Assembly: GCA_022572185.1 (NCBI GenBank)
Contig: JACZWL010000009.1
Location: forward strand, 1-64,000
Direction of reading: 5' to 3'
DNA: 64,000 nt
Origin: Pseudomonadota bacterium
GTDB lineage: Bacteria; Pseudomonadota; Gammaproteobacteria; Steroidobacterales; Woeseiaceae
Part shown: piece after piece, positions 54,702-62,459 of the stretch
How the letters are laid out: every line of letters begins with the position of its first letter
How positions within the stretch are numbered: the first letter of the stretch is position 1
Position numbers and translations under genes: made by a program
Notes under the pieces: model-generated
What the model saw: the letters and a program-made list of their open reading frames with translations, nothing else
Database searches by the model: none
Told to the model about the DNA's origin: nothing

Positions 54702-55940
54702 ATGAAAGTAAGCAGCATGCGCCTGTTGGATCGCTGGGTCGGATCGCTTATTTCAGCAGTGCTGACAGTTGTGCGGAGACTGGTGGATGTATTTCAAGCC
54801 GAGCCCGCCGGCCCGCCGCAGCGAATCCTGTTCATTAAGCTTGTTGAGCAGGGGGCAACCGTGATCGCCGAGCCCGCGCTTCGGCGCGCAGTCGAGATGG
54901 TCGGCCGAGAAAACGTCTTCATGGCTGTCTTCGAACAGAACCGCTTCATCCTCGACGTCCTCGATGTGATTCCACATGAAAATGTAATCACTATCAGAAG
55001 TGACGGATTGGTCGTTGTTTTCATTGACACTATTCGCGCGATCTGGCGGATGCGTCGGGAGCGAATCGATGCCGCGATCGATTTCGAGTTCTTCTCACGT
55101 TACTCCGGCGTTCTTACCTACTTGAGCGGCGCCAAGCGCCGCGTCGGGCTTCATTCGTTCGCCGGCGAGGCGGGCTACCGCGGGGACCTGATGACGCACC
55201 GCGTTGGCTACAACCTCACTCTTCACGCAAGCCAGATCTACCTGGCGCTTGTCGAGACACTGACTTTATCGCCCGACCAATTGCCGACCATGGCCTTCCA
55301 GCTCGCGAACGACCAGACTCAGCCGGCGTTTCGAGCGGACGCGGACGAAATTAGAAAAACCGAATCATTACTACGGCAGATACTCGGCCGCGAATCGATC
55401 CCTCCGTTGATTCTCCTGAACGCGAACTCCGGCGATCTTTTACCGCTCCGGCGTTGGCCACTGGAGCGTTACGTGGAATTGGCGCAGCGACTTCTACAGA
55501 AATATCCGGAGGTGGTGATCGCATTTACCGGGGCTCCTGATGAGCAGGAGGAGGCTGAACGTGTAGCGGCAATCGTTGACTCGGACCGTTGCGTCAGCCT
55601 CGGCGGCCGGACCACTCTGCGCCAACTACTCATCGTATATGGCCTTTCTGAAATTCTGGTCACGAACGATAGCGGGCCGGCTCACTATGCGGTCATGACG
55701 CCAATAGATGTCGTCACATTGTTCGGCCCGGAAACACCCGCCATATTCGGATCCAAATCGCCACGCAGTCACATCCTCTGGGCGGGAATACCATGCAGCC
55801 CATGCGTCAACGCATTCAATCAACGCTTTACGACCTGCACCAACAATCTTTGCATGCAGAGGATCTCGGTGGATGAGGTATTCGCGACAGTATGTCGTAG
55901 CTATGAGCAGCGCTCGAAACGTAGTGGGTTCACGGGGTAA
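54702..55940 (+). CDS. Glycosyltransferase family 9 (heptosyltransferase-like)
   Basis: 412 aa GT-B enzyme of the ADP-heptose:LPS family. N-terminal motif QRILFIKLVEQGATVIAEPAL (usual IL-I-R-L-GD variant), donor region LLNANSGDLLPLRRWPLERYVELAQ, LGGRTTLRQLLIVYGLSEILVTNDSGPAHYA (diagnostic NDSG-H), and FGPETPAIFG. A Cys-rich end (GIPCSPCVNAFNQRFTTC) is typical of some GT9. AGGAG precedes ATG 54702. It probably builds LPS or glycan core. It starts divergent from the pseudogene. Confidence 0.88.
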   Translation: MKVSSMRLLDRWVGSLISAVLTVVRRLVDVFQAEPAGPPQRILFIKLVEQGATVIAEPALRRAVEMVGRENVFMAVFEQNRFILDVLDVIPHENVITIRSDGLVVVFIDTIRAIWRMRRERIDAAIDFEFFSRYSGVLTYLSGAKRRVGLHSFAGEAGYRGDLMTHRVGYNLTLHASQIYLALVETLTLSPDQLPTMAFQLANDQTQPAFRADADEIRKTESLLRQILGRESIPPLILLNANSGDLLPLRRWPLERYVELAQRLLQKYPEVVIAFTGAPDEQEEAERVAAIVDSDRCVSLGGRTTLRQLLIVYGLSEILVTNDSGPAHYAVMTPIDVVTLFGPETPAIFGSKSPRSHILWAGIPCSPCVNAFNQRFTTCTNNLCMQRISVDEVFATVCRSYEQRSKRSGFTG

Positions 55941-56013
55941 TGCTTGCCACGACAATGGCAATGCTGGCGTATCATAACGGCGTGCATCGTCGAATCCTCT
56001 TACGCAGGCGTCC

Positions 56014-57081
56014 ATGATGAGCATCCTGAGTGCTTACCTGATGCGTACGATTCTGACCAGCACATTGCTGGTGCTGATCGTGCTGCTCGCAATCGCGACT
56101 TTATTCGAATTTATCGGCGAACTCGATAACAATATGGGCGACTATGGCATCGCGCAAGCTCTCCAGTTTTCGGTACTGTTTGTACCGCAGCTGTCAATTC
56201 AGATGTTGCCAATGGCGACGCTGATCGGCGCATTACTCGGACTGGGCGGCCTTGCCAGCAAAAGTGAACTCGTCATTATGCGCTCTGCAGGATTATCTGT
56301 TGGAAGACTCGCCGGAATGGTTGCGATGACTGGTGTAGTTCTGATGGTGATCAGTGCATTGATCGGTGAATACATCGGGCCACCGCTCGACCACTTCGCC
56401 CGCAACATGCGAACAGAGGCAAGATTTCAACAGAATGAAAGAAATTCCGGACATGCGGCCTGGCTCAAAGACGGCCCCGTGATTCTGCATTTGGAACGAG
56501 TAAACAGTGAATTCGAATTTGGCGGCATCTATCTGTACCGATTCAACGAGGACAATTCACTGCGCTCGGTGGGAAGGGCAGAGAATGCGGGTATCGATGA
56601 CTCAGATAAATGGATATTGGAGAATTATCGTGAAACTCGATTTCAGGATGACGGTGTTCAGGCAATGGAGTCGCCTCTTGCCGTCGAATCGTTCGACGTC
56701 AGCGGCGACTTGCTCGGGATAACGCTGATGAAGCCAGTGAGCCTGTCAGCACGAGGCCTCTCAAGTTACATCCGCTATTTGAAGAAAAACAGTTTGTCCT
56801 CAGGTCGGTATGAAATCGAACTCTGGTCACGAATTGCGAGGACTGTCACTATAGCGATCATGCCTGTTCTCGCACTGACCTTTGTATTGGGATCATCACG
56901 TTCGTCTGGTTCCGGCAGCCGGCTTATGATCGGCGTACTGATCGGCCTTGGCTATTACCTGGCGAGCCAGGTGATCGCCAATTTCGGACAGGTATATGAC
57001 TTCAATCCGGCGTTTGTGACCTGGCTACCGTCTCTGGCCTTGCTGGCTATTACCATTTTTGCACTGGACCGTGTCAAGTAA
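56014..57081 (+). CDS. lptG: LptG/LptF-type LPS export permease, lptG-like
   Basis: 355 aa with N-terminal helices (TSTLLVLIVLLAIATLFEFIGEL), the LptG motifs PQLSIQMLPMATLIGALLGLGGLASKSELVIMRSAG, a beta-jellyroll periplasmic domain and C-terminal helices (MPVLALTFVLGSSR). It would move LPS from the inner membrane with LptB2F. Normally lptF lies directly upstream, and here a GT9 gene does, so LptF must be elsewhere or this is a variant permease. Starts at ATG 56014 or 56017. Confidence 0.85.
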   Translation: MMSILSAYLMRTILTSTLLVLIVLLAIATLFEFIGELDNNMGDYGIAQALQFSVLFVPQLSIQMLPMATLIGALLGLGGLASKSELVIMRSAGLSVGRLAGMVAMTGVVLMVISALIGEYIGPPLDHFARNMRTEARFQQNERNSGHAAWLKDGPVILHLERVNSEFEFGGIYLYRFNEDNSLRSVGRAENAGIDDSDKWILENYRETRFQDDGVQAMESPLAVESFDVSGDLLGITLMKPVSLSARGLSSYIRYLKKNSLSSGRYEIELWSRIARTVTIAIMPVLALTFVLGSSRSSGSGSRLMIGVLIGLGYYLASQVIANFGQVYDFNPAFVTWLPSLALLAITIFALDRVK

Positions 57082-57097
57082 GGCACGGCCTGAATCC

Positions 57098-58336
57098 CTA
57101 TTTACGTTTTGCACAGTACCTGAACCGGGTACCGGACAATCGATCGTGCCAGCAAAGATTGCCTTTCACTGTTGCCGGGTGCACCGCACTCCCGGATGGA
57201 AATGGCCAGTCGAGCTGTAATCGCTCGCGCAAGCCCGCCAGCCGTTCCAGATCCCCGGGTTGATACAGCGAGGAAAATCTCAGGTAACTGTGCTGTGGTG
57301 TGTCCCAGGCTACTACCGCGAGGTCGAAGTCATCCATCAGATGTTCGGCCGCCTCCGCACCGGTAGTCACCGCCTTCCCGCCGATATGGGCAGGAACCGG
57401 GCAGATCGAGTAAATACCGGAAGGCGAAGGATAAGGCTCGAAGCCGATATCAGTAAGCGTCTGTCGTAGCTGTGCCAACTGAATCGGGAAAAACTCGCGT
57501 AACTCCTGCAGTCTTGCTGAATCGTGCAGACACAAAGTGGTCGCCTGCACTTGCAGCGAGCTGAGCGGCGACCAGGCGAACTCGCTGTAATTCGAAACGC
57601 TGCGCATCGTTTTCTCGGAGCCGGCAAGAAAGGAAACGGCAATTGGGCCGATCGGAAACAGCTTCGAAAACGAATGCAGCTCGACCAATTCGATCTGTGA
57701 ATCCCCACTTATGTTCTCGTTCAGCAGGGATGTCGGCTGATGATCGTAGACCAGAGGGCCGTATGTCGCGTCATTGAATACGATGGTCCCGGTACCGGTC
57801 ACTCGACGGAGCAATTCAATCGTCTCCGGCGTGAGTGTCGCTCCTGTCGGGTTATTCGGGTAATTCAGCGCGATCACACGCAGCGGCGCTGCGTCACGGT
57901 CAAGGGCCGACCCGAGATCAGGCGCAAACCCGTGTTCAGGATCCAGTACGGCCTCGTGAAGGTTTGCGTGCCGATGGGTCGCCAGTCGGGCAAACGACGG
58001 GTAGCCCGGTTCGGTTACCAGTACTTCATCACCAGGTTCCAGAATGCTCGCGACGAAGGCGCTCATGGCAGCGCGACCGCCGGGTGTGGGCAGGATACGA
58101 TCGGCGGCAATATCGGCGCCATATTCGCGCCTGAGCAGATCCGTGGCGGCCTCGGTGAACGCTTCTATTTCGGCCTGGCCTGCCGGCTTCATCGCAAGCA
58201 CCGCATTGGCCCGAATCCAGCTGTCGATGGACTCAGGCAGTCCGATGCGGCGCTGGCCAATTGCAAAATCCAGGGCCGCGCCCCGCCGCGCGGCGAGTTT
58301 CTCCTTGATTAACGCGAAAGGATATCGCGTTGTCAT
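57098..58336 (-). CDS. Class I/II PLP-dependent aminotransferase
   Basis: 412 aa fold-type I PLP enzyme. Motifs ALNYPNNPTGATLTPET, FNDATYGPLVYD, and ELHSFSKLFPIGPIAVSFLAGS with the PLP lysine. The frame runs back to 59077 over the flippase gene, but the real start is ATG 58336, which overlaps that gene's stop as ATGA. Transaminates an amino acid; substrate unknown. Being coupled to a membrane lipid/flippase-like protein suggests a modified-lipid or amino-sugar role. Confidence 0.88.
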   Translation of the reverse strand: MTTRYPFALIKEKLAARRGAALDFAIGQRRIGLPESIDSWIRANAVLAMKPAGQAEIEAFTEAATDLLRREYGADIAADRILPTPGGRAAMSAFVASILEPGDEVLVTEPGYPSFARLATHRHANLHEAVLDPEHGFAPDLGSALDRDAAPLRVIALNYPNNPTGATLTPETIELLRRVTGTGTIVFNDATYGPLVYDHQPTSLLNENISGDSQIELVELHSFSKLFPIGPIAVSFLAGSEKTMRSVSNYSEFAWSPLSSLQVQATTLCLHDSARLQELREFFPIQLAQLRQTLTDIGFEPYPSPSGIYSICPVPAHIGGKAVTTGAEAAEHLMDDFDLAVVAWDTPQHSYLRFSSLYQPGDLERLAGLRERLQLDWPFPSGSAVHPATVKGNLCWHDRLSGTRFRYCAKRK

Positions 58337-59274
58337 CCGATTCCTTCGGACTCTGCCAGGTGAGCGGCGGACTCGGGCGTCACCGGTCGGGATAAGCGGC
58401 GATTCACAACCGCAAGTGCCAGCCATCCGATCGGAATCCATATCCAGAACGTGATCAGGCGAAATGCTGCTATGGCGAGGGCGAGGTGCTCGGTCGGGAC
58501 GCTCCTCAGGCGGAGCGAGGCGCCGAGGAGCCCCTCGGTGGCGCCGAGGCCGCCGGGCAGGCCGGTGGCTACCCCAAGCACCGCTGAACCAGGGCCGAAA
58601 AACAGTGAATCCCAAAGCGTCATATTGCCGGGGAGGTCCGCGACCACCACATGCAACGCCACGCCATGAGCAACCCAGCCTGTCATGTCGACCAGGATAA
58701 TGGCCATGGTTGGCCAGGCCCACCAAAATGCGGCGGGCAGCTGCATGCGAGTGTGCGTCAGCATCCGGGCAATGCGATTTCCAAGATATACGGACACTGC
58801 AATCACTGCGGCCACAGCGAAGGGGGTCGCCGCAGGGTAGGCCCTGTATACAAGCAGCCCTGCGAGCAGCGAGGCGACTGAGATAGTGTCCAGAATGAAT
58901 ACCACGGCTTCTGCTTTGAGGCAGTCTCCGAGAGTCGCGCGCTTCAATTTCACCATTGCGTCTGGACGAATGAGCCGGCCGAGCTGTGCCGGAAGGAGCA
59001 ATCCGGCCCGGCCAGCCAGGAACGTGGCCGAACCACCCCTGTCGAAAGAACGGATCTGGAAGCGGTGATAAACCCACATCCAGGCGATCCCTTCCAACAC
59101 GACATCGATCACCGAGATTGCTGCAAGCATTGGAATGATCGCGAGGTGGTTTCGCCAGTAAGCAATTACATCGGTCCAGTCACCGATCATGAAGCGGTAA
59201 ATGCCATAGAGCGTTACCAGGCCAAGCAGCACAAAAGCCGTCAACCTCGTGTATTTGATGATTATGTTTTTCAT
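58333..59274 (-). CDS. Flippase-like (LPG_synthase_TM/UPF0104) membrane protein
   Basis: 313 aa with eight or so membrane helices. Motifs GRAGLLLPAQLGRLIRPDAMVKL and GLPGGLGATEGLLGASLRL are the family's conserved Gly/Glu/Arg regions. It resembles the membrane half of MprF and dolichol-type flippase-like proteins; it may move or modify a lipid-linked sugar. ATG 59274 is used in place of the 59346 extension. Divergent from the DegT-type gene and coupled to the aminotransferase. Confidence 0.84.
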   Translation of the reverse strand: MKNIIIKYTRLTAFVLLGLVTLYGIYRFMIGDWTDVIAYWRNHLAIIPMLAAISVIDVVLEGIAWMWVYHRFQIRSFDRGGSATFLAGRAGLLLPAQLGRLIRPDAMVKLKRATLGDCLKAEAVVFILDTISVASLLAGLLVYRAYPAATPFAVAAVIAVSVYLGNRIARMLTHTRMQLPAAFWWAWPTMAIILVDMTGWVAHGVALHVVVADLPGNMTLWDSLFFGPGSAVLGVATGLPGGLGATEGLLGASLRLRSVPTEHLALAIAAFRLITFWIWIPIGWLALAVVNRRLSRPVTPESAAHLAESEGIG

Positions 59275-59529
59275 TATTCGCGGTTTGCGTGGATCCCTCG
59301 CGCAGCGCTCTGACGGCTGATCGGAGATCTTGCGGGCCACCGCCAAATCCCTGCCCGTGATGGAGCCAAGCGGCGAATCCTAAAGACAGAACGTAGAAGC
59401 TGTCAAACACAGGCACTTGCGCCACCATAAGCTTCGGTTGCAAGCTCGCCGGTGATTGCATACATTGCGGCATTCATTCGCCTGCCGCAGGGCCAATATG
59501 GGTGCCGCGCGCCCCGAGTTCACTAAATT

Positions 59530-60783
59530 ATGGCTGTTCCGAGACAACGCATCCATCTGCCACCTGCCGCCTGGCGCAGTGCAATCGGCGCCGTATTGCG
59601 CGGCAACATGTCCGAGGGTCCGGCAATCGCCGAATTCGAGCAGGCATTTGCGGCATTCATCGGCGTCCCGGATGCGGTGACCGTGCCATCCGGCCGAGCC
59701 GGACTCCGCTTCTTGTTTGACAGCCTGGGCCTTAGGCCCGGGGCAGAGGTAATTTGCTCGGCCTTCGGCTACCCGATTGTTCCCTTCCTCGTAAAATCAC
59801 TGGAATTTGATCTCAAATTTGCTGACTGTGAAATGCAGACTCTCGGCATGGATCCCAGCGCACTCGATGCGGCAATCTCGGAACGAACTGCAGCAGTTAT
59901 CGTTACCCACCTCTACGGTATCCCCTGCCAGATACGGGAGATCGCCGACATTGTGAAAGCGCGCGGGGTCCTGCTGATAGAAGACTGCGCGCATTGCTAT
60001 GGGGCGTCGGTTGGCGACTGCAAAGCCGGGGCGTTTGGCGACGCCGCCTACTTCAGTTTCGAGACCTCGAAGGTTATCAACACCATGGGTGGCGGCATGG
60101 TCACGGTGCGAGACGCCGCTCTTGGAAAGCGGGTGAGAAACGCAGGCAGTGAGGAGCCACAGAAAGGCATCGCCTGGCTGTTGAAGCGCCTGCTGAAGAC
60201 AAGCTTCGAGGCCACTGTGACGAATCCGCTGGTGTTTAATCTCGGCGTCTACCAGGCCTTGCGACTGGCACCACGGGCCTCGGCAGACGGCGATCGCTTT
60301 GCTTCCGGATATCACGGCGACGAAGTCTCGATGACGGGCAAGATGGGCCGCTATACGAATTATCAGTCTCGCCTCGGCTTGCAACAGATGAAACATGCGG
60401 CAGCACGAAATGCGCGGCGTACACTGAACGCTGAGCGCCTGATCGGCAAGCTTCGGGACCACATCCATTTCCAGGAACCGGCCGGACCCGATGTATCGGC
60501 AAACTACATGCTCGTTACGGCACTTGTGCCGAAACTGCAGGAGGTTGCCGCTCAGCTGCTGCGTTCAGGTGTCGACACGAAACACAAATACATGCGGGAT
60601 TGCAGTGGCATGTTTGAGACCGGTGCCACATTCCCGAATGCCGCGCGGGCCGAACGCGAAGTGTTGCACCTGCCGGCCCATCCGGAAATGTCACTCGCGC
60701 AGATCGACGCAGTCGCCTCGAAAATCGCTGCTGTCATAACGGCACTTGGCTTGTCCAGACAGGGCCAGCCGAATAAGGAATAG
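59530..60783 (+). CDS. DegT/DnrJ/EryC1/StrS aminotransferase family protein
   Basis: 417 aa, PLP fold type I sugar aminotransferase. Motifs: GRAGLRFLFDSLGLRPGAEVICSAFGYPI, VIVTHLYGIPCQIREIADI, LLIEDCAHCYGAS, and AYFSFETSKVINTMGGGMV where K (SFETSKVINT) is the PLP lysine. It transfers an amino group to nucleotide keto sugars, so it likely makes an amino sugar for surface glycan. The start ATG 59530 is used; the downstream DprE1-like gene converges, 9 bases apart. Confidence 0.88.
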   Translation: MAVPRQRIHLPPAAWRSAIGAVLRGNMSEGPAIAEFEQAFAAFIGVPDAVTVPSGRAGLRFLFDSLGLRPGAEVICSAFGYPIVPFLVKSLEFDLKFADCEMQTLGMDPSALDAAISERTAAVIVTHLYGIPCQIREIADIVKARGVLLIEDCAHCYGASVGDCKAGAFGDAAYFSFETSKVINTMGGGMVTVRDAALGKRVRNAGSEEPQKGIAWLLKRLLKTSFEATVTNPLVFNLGVYQALRLAPRASADGDRFASGYHGDEVSMTGKMGRYTNYQSRLGLQQMKHAAARNARRTLNAERLIGKLRDHIHFQEPAGPDVSANYMLVTALVPKLQEVAAQLLRSGVDTKHKYMRDCSGMFETGATFPNAARAEREVLHLPAHPEMSLAQIDAVASKIAAVITALGLSRQGQPNKE

Positions 60784-60792
60784 TTCGCGCGA

Positions 60793-62340
60793 TTATCCTG
60801 ATTCGCTGTCGCCGGGCACAGTGTCTTCAGCATTTCCGCGTAAGAGCCGCCTGTACATGTCCGACTGGAAAAGCTCATCGGGATCGACGCGTTGTTTAAT
60901 CGCGAGAAACTCGCCGTACTTCGGAAAAAGCATTCGGAACTGGGCTCGCGTCAATACCATGTCTTTCGCCAGATGAACCTTGCCGCCGAATCGAATAACA
61001 GACTCAACGAGATCATCAACGAACCGATTCATTCGCTTTACATGACGCCTGTTCGGATGCAACTCGAAGTTAAGACTGTATCCATCTTCGGCAAAGGAGA
61101 TCAGGTAATCATCCTGCCGGTGCACCCGCATGATCAGCTTTGCCGGCAGGCAGGGTGACGCCTGACATAAATTGATCATCTCCGTAATTGCTGTCCGTGC
61201 CTCTTTGCGCGGAAATATCACCTGAACGGTATATCCACGAAAGCCACAGACGGCCGTTGCAGACGGGATCATAAAACTTGCGTCGAAGTTATAGCGCAGA
61301 AAACTCTCGACATTATCGGCAGAATGCAGACGGTGTCGAATGCGACTGTAGAAGAAATAGAGCTTGTTAAACAGGAGTACGGAAATTTTCTGAATTTGCA
61401 GCATGGTGGTAACCACAAACTCCGTAATAGGACTCAACATGCGAGCCTGACGAAGCCGTGCTTCCAGTCGCGCGAAACTTGCCGTGACCTGGGCTCGAAT
61501 CTCGTCCGGCGTGCCGTCCCGCTCGACCCAGCGCGTCGCATGAACGACTGCCCGGCCTAGCCCTTCGCCCTTTGTACATGTATCCAGCCAGACAACTGCG
61601 AAGTCGCTGGTCTCCTCAACTTCCTTCATGTGCTCGAGTAATTGCTCCACGTTTCCCACCGGGGTACGCGAAATTTCGAGAAAGGGCGAGGGAATTTTTT
61701 GCAAGCGGAGTGTTGCCTGTACAACGATGCCCATCAGGCCCAGCCCGCCTACTACGGCCTGAAAGAGCGGTTCGTCTCTATCGCGATCGACGTCCAGCAC
61801 CTCACCCGAGGCAGTCAGCAACTTCAGGGCCACGACCTGATCGCCAAAATTTCCAAGTCGCCAGGCGTCTTTGCCGTTCACATTGCCGCCGATGGCGCCG
61901 GCTACAGTAATTGTCGATTCCGATGGAATTGCGGCAAGGGCGAGGCGCAGGTGAAGGATACGCTTGAAAATATCGATCATTCTGACGCCCGGTTCGACGA
62001 CCATCAGGCCCGTACTCTCGTCAAATTCAAGAATTCGATCGAGCTTCGACGTGTCGAGGATCACATTTTGATCGTTCAGAATAATATCGCCGTAGCTGTA
62101 GCCGCCGCCGCGCGGGCAAATGGATAAGTTGTTGCGTTTACAGAACGATACCGCTTCCCTGCACACCGCCTCACTGGTGGGATAAGCCACCAGGCAATCT
62201 GCTTGTTTCGAACCAACCAGCGAAGATACGGACTCCCATTGCATGTAGTCCGGCAGTGATTCGGTGATATGCGGTCTCAAGTGTTTACCGTTGGCAAGAG
62301 CTGTATCAATGACACGCTGTTTCCGGGTTCGCGACACCAT
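60793..62340 (-). CDS. DprE1-like FAD-dependent oxidoreductase
   Basis: 515 aa flavoprotein of the vanillyl-alcohol-oxidase fold. N-terminal FAD part: ICPRGGGYSYGDIIL, TITVAGAIGGNVNGKDAWRLGNFG and VVGGLGLMGIVVQATLRL. C-terminal GKVHLAKDMVLTRAQFRMLFPKY and RVDPDELFQSDMYRRLL match the closing motif of decaprenylphosphoryl-beta-D-ribose oxidase (DprE1). DprE1 with DprE2 converts polyprenyl-P-ribose to arabinose in actinobacteria. A gammaproteobacterial homologue next to polyprenyl-sugar-type genes suggests related sugar-lipid oxidation. No DprE2 is in the window. Confidence 0.85.
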   Translation of the reverse strand: MVSRTRKQRVIDTALANGKHLRPHITESLPDYMQWESVSSLVGSKQADCLVAYPTSEAVCREAVSFCKRNNLSICPRGGGYSYGDIILNDQNVILDTSKLDRILEFDESTGLMVVEPGVRMIDIFKRILHLRLALAAIPSESTITVAGAIGGNVNGKDAWRLGNFGDQVVALKLLTASGEVLDVDRDRDEPLFQAVVGGLGLMGIVVQATLRLQKIPSPFLEISRTPVGNVEQLLEHMKEVEETSDFAVVWLDTCTKGEGLGRAVVHATRWVERDGTPDEIRAQVTASFARLEARLRQARMLSPITEFVVTTMLQIQKISVLLFNKLYFFYSRIRHRLHSADNVESFLRYNFDASFMIPSATAVCGFRGYTVQVIFPRKEARTAITEMINLCQASPCLPAKLIMRVHRQDDYLISFAEDGYSLNFELHPNRRHVKRMNRFVDDLVESVIRFGGKVHLAKDMVLTRAQFRMLFPKYGEFLAIKQRVDPDELFQSDMYRRLLRGNAEDTVPGDSESG

Positions 62341-62459
62341 TGCGTGCTGTTTTATCAGGCCAGTGCGCGAACGTGCAATAGAGTATCGTATTAGCGTTCA
62401 TCCGTGTCAGGCAACTAATATACAATTGCTGGCGTCGCAATCGGAGTCCCAGGACTCAC

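Noticed and set aside
58337-59077. N-terminal extension of the aminotransferase frame
   Set aside because: It overlaps the flippase-like gene on the same strand; the ATGA junction at 58333-58336 fixes the true start.
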